NCBI GenBank assembly: GCA_015069265.1 | Contig: SVIY01000004.1 | Coordinates: 1-42,555 of the forward strand | Length of the DNA: 42,555 bases | Direction: 5' to 3' | Source of the DNA: Clostridiales bacterium | GTDB lineage: Bacteria; Bacillota; Clostridia; Christensenellales; Borkfalkiaceae | Shown: positions 9,150 through 17,812 of the stretch, in pieces | How the letters are laid out: each line of letters begins with the position of its first letter | Numbering within the stretch: position 1 is the stretch's first letter | Notes under the pieces: model-generated | Told to the model about the DNA's origin: nothing | What the model saw: only the letters and a program-made list of their open reading frames with translations | Database searches by the model: none | Program-made: the position numbers and the translations under genes

Positions 9150-9574
9150 AAATACTCGTTATAAACGGACCCAATCTAAATATGCTAGGTATTAGAGAAA
9201 AGCACATTTACGGCGACAAAACGTACGCGTCGCTCGTTAAACTAATCAAGGGCAAGGCAAAGGAAAAGGGCGTAAAGGTAAAGTGTTATCAGTCAAACTA
9301 CGAGGGCGCTATTGTAACCGAAATTCAAAAAGCATACCAAAAGTTTGACGGAATTGTCATAAACCCCGGCGCGTATACGCATACGAGCGTGGCAATTTTA
9401 GACGCGCTTAAAGCTGTAAATATCCCAACGGTAGAAGTGCATATTTCCGCCGTTAACGAAAGGGAAGATTTTAGACAGATTTCTTTTGTTAAAAACTTTG
9501 CATTTTTAACGGTCACGGGAAAAGGCTTCGACGGATATATAGAGGCAATGGACGCTATTATTAATAAAAACTAA
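9146..9574 (+). CDS. aroQ: Type II 3-dehydroquinate dehydratase
   Basis: INGPNLNMLGIRE, NPGAYTHTSVAI, EVHISAVNERE motifs; ATGA overlap with upstream gene. Confidence 0.96.
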   Translation: MKILVINGPNLNMLGIREKHIYGDKTYASLVKLIKGKAKEKGVKVKCYQSNYEGAIVTEIQKAYQKFDGIVINPGAYTHTSVAILDALKAVNIPTVEVHISAVNEREDFRQISFVKNFAFLTVTGKGFDGYIEAMDAIINKN

Positions 9575-9575
9575 T

Positions 9576-9605
9576 AAAACTCCGCTTTAAGCGGAGTTTT
9601 TCTTT
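9576..9605 (+). terminator. Intrinsic terminator of the aromatic operon
   Basis: AAAACTCCGCTT-T-AAGCGGAGTTTTTC perfect stem plus T-rich tail. Confidence 0.88.
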
Positions 9606-9687
9606 TGCGATTTATTTACTTTTTAGTTAAATAGTGGTAAAATAGGTTTACTTGGAAAAAGATTATTTTTATATAAGGAAAAAACAA

Positions 9688-11232
9688 ATGAAACCAGAAC
9701 TTTTTTCTTCGCTTAAAGGCTACAAAAAACAAGACCTAGTAAAAGACTTGTTTGCAGGACTTATGGTTGCAATCATTGCGCTCCCTCTGTCTATTGCACT
9801 TGGCATTCAGTCTGTACCGGGTTCTAACCACGCAGTTCAGTTTGGTATTATAACGGCTATCGTTGCGGGATTTTTTATATCCTTCCTCGGTGGCTCTAAA
9901 TACCAGATAGGCGGTCCTACCGCGGCGTTCGTCGTAATACTTGCGTCTTACGTGTTAAACCCAAACATTGGACTTTTAGGGCTTGCGATTGCAGGTATTA
10001 TGGCAGGTATAATACTAATAGTTATGGGGCTGTTGCGTGCAGGAAGCGTTATGAAATTCTTCCCGTACCCGATTACCATAGGCTTTACCACGGGTATAGG
10101 GATTACGCTTATCATTGGTCAAATAAACGACCTCGGCGCGTTTAACGTCACGGGCGTTAGTGAGGCAGTACATAAGTTTATCGCATACTTTGAAAACATC
10201 AAAAACTTTGACCTCGCAACGTTCGGTGTGGGCGCAATCGGTCTTTTGTGCGTAATTTTATTGCCGAAGATAAACAAAAAAATCCCGTCAGCGTTCGTTG
10301 CTCTTATCGTTTGTACGGGCGTAACCTTATTGTTGAACGGAGTATTTGGCACTAACGTTGCAACTATCGGTTCTAAATTCGGAAAGATAGAAGCAGGGTT
10401 TTTCCCGATAGACTTTTCATCAATAGAAAACGTTAAGTTTACCGCCCTCATCGTTCCGTCAATCGTTATCGCATTTCTCTGTGCGATTGAAAGTCTTTTG
10501 TCTGCAACGGTTGCTTCGGGTATGACGAACACCAAGTTTAACCCCAACCAAGAACTTATGGGACAAGGTATTGCAAACATTGCATCGTCACTTCTTGGCG
10601 GTCTACCTGCAACGGGTGCGATTGCAAGAACGGCAGCAGGTATTGAGAACGGTGCAAGAAGTCCTTTAACGGGCGTGTTCCACGCGCTTTTCTTGTTGGT
10701 GTTCTACTTTGCGCTAATGAGCGTTATGCAGTTTATTCCGCTTGCAGTGTTCTCTGCAATCTTGATTTCCGTTGCTATCAATATGAGTAGGTTTAAGTTG
10801 TTCGGTAAGCTTCTCCGCTTTGGTGTAAGAGATTGTATAATACTCGTTGTAACGTGCGTGTTAACAGTTGTTTTCGACCTTACCTACGGTGTGTTGGGTG
10901 GCGTTGCAGTAACCTTTATTCTTAATATCCAAAACTTTAAGAAAGGCTTGAAGACGGAAATCGTTGAGAGCAAGAGAAGAAACGTCGTTAAAGCAAAAGG
11001 TACTATTTTCTTTGTCAATGCAAATAAACTCGTCGCCGTTTTGGAAAAGGCTAGCGAGGGTAAGGATATGGTAACTCTCGATTTGAATAAAATTGAAAGC
11101 ATAGACCAAACCGCACTAGAAAAGATTTCAACCTTAAAGAAAAAAATGACCTTGCAAGGCAAAACGCTCGACTTTGTAGGCGCTAATAAAAAACTTGCAA
11201 ATAGGCTTGATAAGTTCTTGAAAGTAATTTAA
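9688..11232 (+). CDS. SulP/SLC26-family anion transporter with C-terminal STAS domain
   Basis: DLFAGLMVAIIALPLSIALGI and QIGGPTAAFVVI; STAS-like C-terminus; ATG 9688 with AAGGAAAA preferred over TTG at 9652. Confidence 0.9.
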   Translation: MKPELFSSLKGYKKQDLVKDLFAGLMVAIIALPLSIALGIQSVPGSNHAVQFGIITAIVAGFFISFLGGSKYQIGGPTAAFVVILASYVLNPNIGLLGLAIAGIMAGIILIVMGLLRAGSVMKFFPYPITIGFTTGIGITLIIGQINDLGAFNVTGVSEAVHKFIAYFENIKNFDLATFGVGAIGLLCVILLPKINKKIPSAFVALIVCTGVTLLLNGVFGTNVATIGSKFGKIEAGFFPIDFSSIENVKFTALIVPSIVIAFLCAIESLLSATVASGMTNTKFNPNQELMGQGIANIASSLLGGLPATGAIARTAAGIENGARSPLTGVFHALFLLVFYFALMSVMQFIPLAVFSAILISVAINMSRFKLFGKLLRFGVRDCIILVVTCVLTVVFDLTYGVLGGVAVTFILNIQNFKKGLKTEIVESKRRNVVKAKGTIFFVNANKLVAVLEKASEGKDMVTLDLNKIESIDQTALEKISTLKKKMTLQGKTLDFVGANKKLANRLDKFLKVI

Positions 11233-11255
11233 TTATCTATCAGAAAGGAATTGTT

Positions 11256-12422
11256 ATGAACGATTTTATTTACAATACTCCCACAAAGGTATACTTTGGC
11301 AAAGGCAAAGAAAAGGAAATTGGCGAAATCATTCGTGAGTACGGCTATAAAAAAATAATGCTCCAATACGGAAAAGCAAGCGTTATAAAAAGCGGTCTCT
11401 TGGATACTATCAAAGCTTCGCTTAATAATAGCGCGATAGAGTTCGTGGAAATGGGCGGAGTAGAGCCAAACCCCAAAATCACCTTTGTTAGAGAAGCTAT
11501 CGCGGTAGCAAAACGCGAAAAAGTCGATATGATACTTGCCGTTGGTGGCGGTAGCGTGATTGACTCGTGTAAGTACACCGCACTCGGTGCAAAAGCAGAT
11601 TGCGACGTGTGGGATTTTGCTATGGGAAAGAGAAAGCCTATAGACGCTATCCCCGTAGCGTGCGTTTTAACGCACTCTGCTGCCGGTAGCGAGATGAGTA
11701 ACTCTGCCGTTATAACCAACCTCGAATTAAATATGAAAAAGGGCTGTTCAACCGAACTCAATCGCTTAAAGTTTGCCGTCATGAACCCCGAACTCACCTA
11801 CACTCTTCCTGCATATCAAACGGCTTGCGGTGTAGTGGATATTATGGCACATACTATGGAACGTTACTTTACCGTTTGCGATGATACCGACTTAACTGAT
11901 AGAATTGCGGAGAGCATCTTAAAAGCGGTTATAAGTGCGGGTAGAGTAGCGGTAGAGACCCCCAACGACTATGAAGCAAGAGCGACTATAATGTGGGCTT
12001 CAAGCTTATCTCATAACGGACTTACGGGGTGCGGAAGAGAAAACTATCTCGCCGTACACCAACTAGAACATGCTTTGAGTGGGGAATACGACCACGTTGC
12101 ACACGGAGCAGGACTTGCGGTGTTGTTTCCCGCATGGGCAAAATACGTTTATAAAACTAACGTAAAACGCTTTGCACAGTTCGCTAGACGCGTTTGGGAT
12201 ATAGTTGAGAGCGACGATGAAAAGGCTGCAATTATGGGTATAGAGGCAATGTCTAACTACTTTAAGAGTATCGGCATGCCGACCACCTTAAAAGAGTTTA
12301 ATATTCCTAACGTAGCAGAAAGGCTTGCAGACCTCTGTACTTACCAAAAGACAAGAACGGTAAAAAGTTATATCACGCTAGACTATAAAGTTATAAAAGA
12401 AATTTTTGAAAGTTGCTATTAA
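11256..12422 (+). CDS. Iron-containing alcohol dehydrogenase (butanol-dehydrogenase-like)
   Basis: ILAVGGGSVIDSCKYTALGA and GAGLAVLFPAWAKY motifs of group III ADH. Confidence 0.9.
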   Translation: MNDFIYNTPTKVYFGKGKEKEIGEIIREYGYKKIMLQYGKASVIKSGLLDTIKASLNNSAIEFVEMGGVEPNPKITFVREAIAVAKREKVDMILAVGGGSVIDSCKYTALGAKADCDVWDFAMGKRKPIDAIPVACVLTHSAAGSEMSNSAVITNLELNMKKGCSTELNRLKFAVMNPELTYTLPAYQTACGVVDIMAHTMERYFTVCDDTDLTDRIAESILKAVISAGRVAVETPNDYEARATIMWASSLSHNGLTGCGRENYLAVHQLEHALSGEYDHVAHGAGLAVLFPAWAKYVYKTNVKRFAQFARRVWDIVESDDEKAAIMGIEAMSNYFKSIGMPTTLKEFNIPNVAERLADLCTYQKTRTVKSYITLDYKVIKEIFESCY

Positions 12423-12430
12423 GGTGAACT

Positions 12431-12901
12431 ATGATTATAAGAAGTGCTACCGAAAAAGACGTTGAAAGACTTTACTTAATGTTACAGCAAGTCCAAGCAC
12501 TCCACGCAGACGGCAGACCTGATATCTTTAAGGCAGGAACGAATAAGTACGATAGAGACGCGATAAGACAAATTCTTCAAAACCCCAAAACGCCAGTGTT
12601 TGTGGCGGATAACGGTCAAATGGCGGTGGGGTACGCCTTTTGCGCTATAAAAGAGCAAAAGGAAAGCGAAAATTTGCGCCCGCTTAAAACTTATTACCTA
12701 GAAGACTTGTGTGTGGATAAAGATTTTAGGGGCGCGGGACTTGGCACGAAACTATATAACCACGTCCTAGCAGAGTGCAAAAAAGAGGGGTGCTACCACT
12801 TAACCCTAAACGTTTGGCACTTAAACGAATCGGCAGTAAAGTTTTACGAAAAACTAGGCATGAAACCTCTAAAAACCACAATGGAAACGATAGTAAAATA
12901 A
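12431..12901 (+). CDS. GNAT-family N-acetyltransferase
   Basis: LEDLCVDKDFRGAGLGTKLYNHV acetyl-CoA motif and LNVWHLNESAVKFYEKLGMKP. Confidence 0.9.
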   Translation: MIIRSATEKDVERLYLMLQQVQALHADGRPDIFKAGTNKYDRDAIRQILQNPKTPVFVADNGQMAVGYAFCAIKEQKESENLRPLKTYYLEDLCVDKDFRGAGLGTKLYNHVLAECKKEGCYHLTLNVWHLNESAVKFYEKLGMKPLKTTMETIVK

Positions 12902-12904
12902 ACA

Positions 12905-12938
12905 AAAAAGCACTTTGCGAACATGTAAAGTGCTTTTA
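12905..12938. terminator. Bidirectional intrinsic terminator between convergent genes
   Basis: AGCACTTT-N10-AAAGTGCT with flanking A and T tracts. Confidence 0.7.
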
Positions 12939-13142
12939 ATATTCAACTCTTCCTAAAAGGAAATCAACCGAAACGTCAAAAAGATTGGCAAGCAAAACAA
13001 GACTTTCAAGCGACGGCTGGGCAACTCCTTTTTCGTAGCGGATATATGAGGGTTGTTTTATCCCCAAAGCATCTGCAACTTGCCGTTGAGTCATTTTATT
13101 CATTTTCCGCTGTTCAATCAGCCGTTCACAAAAAATTTTCAT
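12936..13142 (-). CDS. XRE/Cro-CI-family HTH transcriptional regulator
   Basis: RKMNKMTQRQVADALGIKQPSYIRYEKGVAQPSLESLVLLANLFDVSVDFLLGR; likely start MKIFCERL at 13142. Confidence 0.92.
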   Translation of the reverse strand: MKIFCERLIEQRKMNKMTQRQVADALGIKQPSYIRYEKGVAQPSLESLVLLANLFDVSVDFLLGRVEY

Positions 13143-13159
13143 TTCCACACCCTTTATTA

Positions 13160-13188
13160 TTGACAATTATAGCAAATTGCTATATAAT
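13160..13188 (+). promoter_or_regulatory. Consensus promoter with XRE operator in the spacer
   Basis: TTGACA (13160-13165), 17 nt, TATAAT (13183-13188); palindrome ATAGCA-AAT-TGCTAT at 13169-13183. Confidence 0.82.
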
Positions 13189-13199
13189 AAATGCAAAAT

Positions 13200-13214
13200 A
13201 TAGCAATATGCTAT
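13200..13214. promoter_or_regulatory. Second operator-like palindrome
   Basis: ATAGCA-ATA-TGCTAT; same half-sites as 13169-13183, 31 nt centre to centre. Confidence 0.75.
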
Positions 13215-13232
13215 CAAAAAGGGGAAAAGTAA

Positions 13233-13793
13233 ATGATTGTTACAAAAGAACGTAAACAGGCTTGGCTAATTAGTGGAATAAGTATTTCTATAATTTTTAC
13301 TATGATAAGAATGATTATTTCGTTTTCATCATATCAAAATCATGGATTTGTTTTAATGAATCTATCATTTGGTGGCATTTTAGGTGGAGGTATCTTAATT
13401 TTGTGTGCATGTTTGTTGAAACCGAGAAAAAACACAAACAAACAATTATTAAGAGCATATTCTATTAAACAACAAATTATTATTGTAATTGTAGTGGTTG
13501 CGCTTATTATTACCGAATTGATTATATTAGCAGTTATTCAGCAAAAAGCAGATAAAGGATATCGTATAGATATTGAACGTATGACAAAAGTATTTATTGT
13601 CGCATTGGATACTCTGCCTATTCTGTTTGCTATGCTTTTGCAAGCGGTTATAGAAATAGTAATTTATTATCCGGCGTACAATAGAGTGTTAGAAGAAATT
13701 GTAAAAGAGAGAATGGCAAAAAAAGAAGACAAAAATGAGCCATATAACTTGTTAAAGGAAATGCAAAAGATAAACTCAAATCAAGAAAAATAA
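13233..13793 (+). CDS. Multi-pass membrane protein of unknown function
   Basis: 186 aa with several hydrophobic segments and a charged C-terminus; behind the XRE-type operators; no family recognised. Confidence 0.75.
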   Translation: MIVTKERKQAWLISGISISIIFTMIRMIISFSSYQNHGFVLMNLSFGGILGGGILILCACLLKPRKNTNKQLLRAYSIKQQIIIVIVVVALIITELIILAVIQQKADKGYRIDIERMTKVFIVALDTLPILFAMLLQAVIEIVIYYPAYNRVLEEIVKERMAKKEDKNEPYNLLKEMQKINSNQEK

Positions 13794-13795
13794 CA

Positions 13796-13827
13796 AAAAA
13801 ACCCTTGCTGGTAAGCAAGGGTTTTTA
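13796..13827. terminator. Bidirectional intrinsic terminator
   Basis: ACCCTTGCT-GGTA-AGCAAGGGT flanked by A7 and T5. Confidence 0.85.
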
Positions 13828-13840
13828 GTTTTAAATTAGC

Positions 13841-14821
13841 TTATTTGCATTCGTCAGCTTTGCCTGCGCAACCAAGAACGTTAACGAGTTTGTGTTTAAC
13901 GAGTTCTTTGATGTTAGCACGAGCGGGTTTAAGATATTCTCTGGGGTCGAACTTGTCGGGTTTTTCGTTGAAGAACTTACGGATAGTACCAGTCATTGCT
14001 AAACGAAGGTCAGAGTCGATGTTGATTTTGCAAACTGAAAGGCCAGCAGCTTTACGGAGTTGTTCTTCGGGAACACCGATAGCGTCGGGCATTTTACCGC
14101 CGTTTTCGTTTACCATTTTAACGTATTCTTGGGGAACTGAAGAAGAACCGTGGAGTACGATGGGGAATCCGGGGAGTTTTTCAGAAACTGCTTCCAAAAT
14201 GTCGAAGCGGAGTGCAGGGGGAACGAGGATACCTTCTTCGTTTCTGGTGCATTGTTCGGGTTTGAACTTGTATGCGCCGTGAGAAGTACCGATAGCGATA
14301 GCAAGGCTATCAACACCCGTTCTGGTTACGAATTCGATAACTTCTTCGGGTTTGGTATAGCTTTCAGCACCGTGTTCAACTTTAACGTCGTCTTCGATAC
14401 CAGCCAAAGTTCCGAGTTCGCCTTCAACTGTAACGCCTCTAGCGTGTGCGTATTCAACTACCTTTTTGGTGAGTTCGATGTTTTCTTCAAAGGGAAGGTG
14501 AGATCCGTCAATCATAACGGAAGTAAAGCCACCGTCGATGCAAGACTTACAAGTTTCGAAGTCGGGACCGTGGTCAAGGTGCAAAACGATCGGAATTTCC
14601 GGACATTCTGCAACTGCAGCTTCAACGAGTTTAACGAGATAGGTGTGGTTTGCGTATGCTCTTGCGCCCTTACTTACTTGCAAGATAACGGGAGCGTTTG
14701 CTTCTTTACATGCTTCGGTAATACCTTGAACGATTTCCATGTTGTTTACGTTGAAAGCGCCGATAGCATAGCCGTTCTTATACGCTTGCTCAAACATTTT
14801 CTTTGAGTTTACGAGTGCCAT
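13841..14821 (-). CDS. fba: Class II fructose-1,6-bisphosphate aldolase
   Basis: GAFNVNNMEIVQGI, LHLDHGPDFETCKSCIDGGFTSVMIDGSH and LHGSSSVP motifs. Confidence 0.95.
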   Translation of the reverse strand: MALVNSKKMFEQAYKNGYAIGAFNVNNMEIVQGITEACKEANAPVILQVSKGARAYANHTYLVKLVEAAVAECPEIPIVLHLDHGPDFETCKSCIDGGFTSVMIDGSHLPFEENIELTKKVVEYAHARGVTVEGELGTLAGIEDDVKVEHGAESYTKPEEVIEFVTRTGVDSLAIAIGTSHGAYKFKPEQCTRNEEGILVPPALRFDILEAVSEKLPGFPIVLHGSSSVPQEYVKMVNENGGKMPDAIGVPEEQLRKAAGLSVCKINIDSDLRLAMTGTIRKFFNEKPDKFDPREYLKPARANIKELVKHKLVNVLGCAGKADECK

Positions 14822-15027
14822 ATTAGTACATCCTCCAATATATAATTATACAAATTTTTTTCATTTTTTCGAGTCTTTATTGCTTTTGCCCGAATTTTTA
14901 CAATTACTATTATATATCCTTTTTGTCAAATTAGCAAATAAATTTTAAATTTAATCGAAAATACTTTGTAAAAAAGTGCATTAGTTGTATAATAATTACA
15001 AAAATACGAAAAAATCAAAGGTGAATT

Positions 15028-16143
15028 ATGATTGATGAAAGAGTAACCGCGCTCGCAAAAGGTCTTATCAATTATTCTTGCTCGCTTAAAAAGGGCGAAA
15101 AAGTTTTAATCGAAGCAAAGGGCATTGATTATATGCTAGTAAACGCGCTCGTAAAGGAAGCGTATGCAGTAGGTGCTTATCCGTTTGTGGAGATTTACGA
15201 TAACAGAATAACTCGCGCACTTCTTTTAGGACAGACAGAAGAGGGGGCAAAGCTTAAAGCCAAGTACCACGCAGTTCGTATGCAAGAAATGGACGCGTAT
15301 ATCGGTATTCGCGGAGGGGAGAACTGCAACGAACTCTCCGACGTGCCCGAACAAAATATGAAAATCGAGAGTGAGTTTTATTCTCACCCCGTTCATCACG
15401 AAATAAGGGTTAAAAAGACCAAGTGGGTTGTGCTTCGCTATCCCAATCAAGGCATGGCGCAACAAGCAGGCATGAGTACTGACGCGTTTGAGGACTTTTA
15501 CTTTAAGGTTTGCAATCTTGACTATTCCAAAATGGATAGGGCAATGGACGCGCTAAAAGCACGCCTAGATAAAGCAGACAAAGTCCGCATAGTTGGCAAA
15601 GGCACCGATTTAAGCTTTTCCATTAAGGGCATAGGCAGTAAAAAGTGTTCGGGCGAGAGAAATATTCCTGACGGGGAAATCTATACCGCCCCCCTGAAAA
15701 ACAGTGTTAACGGCGTTATAACCTATAACGCACCGTCAGTTGAGCAAGGCTTTAAGTTTGAAAACGTGTGCCTAACCTTTAAGGACGGCAAGATTATAAA
15801 CGCAACCGCAAACGATACCCAAAAGGTAAATGCAATATTCGATACGGACGAGGGCGCAAGATACGTTGGGGAGTTCGCGTTCGGGGTTAACCCCTTTATA
15901 ACGCGTCCTATGGGGGATATACTCTTTGACGAAAAGATATCAGGCTCTATCCATTTTACCCCCGGTTGTTGCTATGACGACTGCTATAACGGCAACGTAT
16001 CCGCAGTGCATTGGGATTTGGTGCTTATCCAAACCAAAGAGTACGGCGGTGGGGAAATTTATATCGACGGCGAACTAATTAGGAAAGACGGACTGTTCGT
16101 TCCCGCCGATTTAGCTTGTTTAAATCCCGAAAATTTAAAATAA
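15028..16143 (+). CDS. M29-family aminopeptidase
   Basis: Similar fold signatures to the 34797-36023 paralog (leaderless N-term MIDERVTALAKGLINYSCSLKKGEKVLIEA; NIPDGEIYTAPLKNSVNGVITYN). Confidence 0.88.
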   Translation: MIDERVTALAKGLINYSCSLKKGEKVLIEAKGIDYMLVNALVKEAYAVGAYPFVEIYDNRITRALLLGQTEEGAKLKAKYHAVRMQEMDAYIGIRGGENCNELSDVPEQNMKIESEFYSHPVHHEIRVKKTKWVVLRYPNQGMAQQAGMSTDAFEDFYFKVCNLDYSKMDRAMDALKARLDKADKVRIVGKGTDLSFSIKGIGSKKCSGERNIPDGEIYTAPLKNSVNGVITYNAPSVEQGFKFENVCLTFKDGKIINATANDTQKVNAIFDTDEGARYVGEFAFGVNPFITRPMGDILFDEKISGSIHFTPGCCYDDCYNGNVSAVHWDLVLIQTKEYGGGEIYIDGELIRKDGLFVPADLACLNPENLK

Positions 16144-16156
16144 CGATAAAAATTGA

Positions 16157-16185
16157 TTGACTATTTGACTTTTTATAGATATAAT
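16157..16185 (+). promoter_or_regulatory. gap promoter
   Basis: TTGACT (16157-16162), 17 nt, TATAAT (16180-16185). Confidence 0.7.
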
Positions 16186-16261
16186 GTAAAAGACGAAATT
16201 TGGAAAAATTTTAAATAAATTTGTAAAATTTTAGAAAAAATCATATTTGGAGGACATTGAA

Positions 16262-17284
16262 ATGTCAAAAGTAACTAAAGTTGCAATTAACGGTTTCGGA
16301 CGTATTGGTCGTCTTGCTTTCAGACAAATGTTCGGTGCAGAAGGCTACGAAGTTGTTGCTATCAACGACCTCACCAGCCCTGAAATGCTCGCTCATCTTT
16401 TGAAATACGACACCATGCAAGGTAACTACGTAGCAGCAGGTCACACCGTAGAATCTACCGAAGATTCTATCATCGTTGACGGAAAGGAAATCAAAATTTC
16501 CGCTGAAAAGAACGCTGCTGACTGCCCCTGGGCTAAATACGACGTTGACGTTGTTTTGGAATGCACTGGTTTCTACACCAGCAAAGAAAAGGCTTCTGCA
16601 CATATCGCTGCAGGCGCTAAAAAAGTTGTTATCTCTGCTCCCGCAGGTAACGACCTCCCCACTATCGTTTACAACGTAAACCACAAGACCCTTACCGCTG
16701 AAGACAAGATTATTTCTGCTGCATCTTGCACCACCAACTGTCTTGCTCCTATGGCAAAGGCTCTTAACGATTACGCTCCCATCCAATCTGGTATTATGAC
16801 TACCGTTCACGCTTACACCGGCGACCAAATGATTCTTGACGGACCCCAAAGAAAGGGCGACAAGAGACGTTCAAGAGCAGGCGCTATGAACATCGTTCCT
16901 AACTCTACTGGTGCTGCAAAAGCTATCGGTCTTGTTATCCCCGAACTCAACGGTAAGCTCATCGGTGCTGCACAACGTGTTCCCACCGCTACCGGTTCAA
17001 CCACTATTCTTATCGCTGTTGTTAAGGGTAAGGACGTAACCAAGGAAGGCATCAACGCTGCTATGAAAGCACAAGCTACCGAATCTTTCGGCTACAACAC
17101 CGACGAAATCGTATCTTCTGACGTTATCGGTATGAGATTTGGTTCTTTGTTTGATGCTACTCAAACCATGGTATCAAAGATTGACGAAGAAACTTACCAA
17201 GTTCAAGTTGTTTCTTGGTACGACAACGAAAACTCTTACACCAGCCAAATGGTAAGAACTATCAAATACTTCTCCGAAATCTAA
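16262..17284 (+). CDS. gap: Glyceraldehyde-3-phosphate dehydrogenase, type I
   Basis: [32 protein letters not shown] and [15 protein letters not shown] motifs; ATG 16262 after GGAGG. Confidence 0.98.
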   Translation: MSKVTKVAINGFGRIGRLAFRQMFGAEGYEVVAINDLTSPEMLAHLLKYDTMQGNYVAAGHTVESTEDSIIVDGKEIKISAEKNAADCPWAKYDVDVVLECTGFYTSKEKASAHIAAGAKKVVISAPAGNDLPTIVYNVNHKTLTAEDKIISAASCTTNCLAPMAKALNDYAPIQSGIMTTVHAYTGDQMILDGPQRKGDKRRSRAGAMNIVPNSTGAAKAIGLVIPELNGKLIGAAQRVPTATGSTTILIAVVKGKDVTKEGINAAMKAQATESFGYNTDEIVSSDVIGMRFGSLFDATQTMVSKIDEETYQVQVVSWYDNENSYTSQMVRTIKYFSEI

Positions 17285-17409
17285 TTTTAAGACAAATATA
17301 CTTCGTTGCAGGTCGTTTCTGCTTAGTGTTTTGACTTCGATGACCAACAAGGTCAATCTCATCCAAAACACTTCGCGAGCCTACTGCAACTCGCATCTTT
17401 GGCTTAAAA
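17285..17409 (+). repeat. Nested-hairpin repeat element, copy 2 (starts directly after the gap stop codon)
   Basis: TTTTAAG/CTTAAAA ends; GTTGCAG/CTGCAAC (17305-17311/17384-17390); GTGTTTTG/CAAAACAC (17326-17333/17364-17371); GATGACC-AACAA-GGTCAATC. Confidence 0.85.
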
Positions 17410-17425
17410 CACTAAAAAAGAGAAC

Positions 17426-17455
17426 AAAGCCACCGCAAATGCGGTGGCTTTTTGT
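17426..17455 (+). terminator. Intrinsic terminator downstream of gap and repeat copy 2
   Basis: AAAGCCACCGC-AAAT-GCGGTGGCTTTTT. Confidence 0.88.
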
Positions 17456-17509
17456 TGTAAAATATTAAAGGCAAGCCCCTTGACTTGCCTTTTTTATCTT
17501 TAATCGTTT

Positions 17510-17680
17510 TTAAGCGAAGTTGGTGTTTTGGTTGCAGTTGCAGTTATTGTTTCCGAATAAGGTGTTTCCGCACCCCGAAGATGTTAAGAGGGCAAGAAGC
17601 AATAGTAACTGCGTGCAGTTTATCGTGTTGTTATTGAGGAGTAAAAACAAAAGCGCAATAAGTACCAAGTTATTATTCAT
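17510..17680 (-). CDS. 56-aa hydrophobic, Asn/Cys-rich small protein of unknown function
   Basis: MNNNLVLIALLFLLLNNNTINCTQLLLLLALLTSSGCGNTLFGNNNCNCNQNTNFA; perfect AAGGAGG Shine-Dalgarno upstream of ATG 17680; below the ORF-track length cutoff. Confidence 0.7.
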   Translation of the reverse strand: MNNNLVLIALLFLLLNNNTINCTQLLLLLALLTSSGCGNTLFGNNNCNCNQNTNFA

Positions 17681-17812
17681 AACTAACCTCCTTTTCCTTA
17701 AAAAACGCTATTTTTATATAATATGCGTAAAATAATTCAAAGATTACTTATAAAATTTTTGTTACAATATATGTACAGTTGTTTATAACGTAATAATTTT
17801 TAGGAGGGGGAT

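Noticed and set aside
12936-13793. XRE/membrane-protein pair as a toxin-antitoxin or defence system
   Set aside because: Architecture is suggestive, but no toxin or defence domain is recognisable; reported only as a regulated cassette of unknown function.
14150-14806. 218-aa ORF antisense to fba
   Set aside because: Mirror ORF produced by codon bias of a highly expressed gene; fba is unambiguous.
16265-16849. 194-aa ORF antisense to gap
   Set aside because: Same codon-bias artefact; gap is unambiguous.
17520-17735. Plus-strand 71-aa ORF (MVFWLQLQLLFPNKVF...)
   Set aside because: No Shine-Dalgarno; lies opposite the small minus-strand ORF that has a perfect AAGGAGG.
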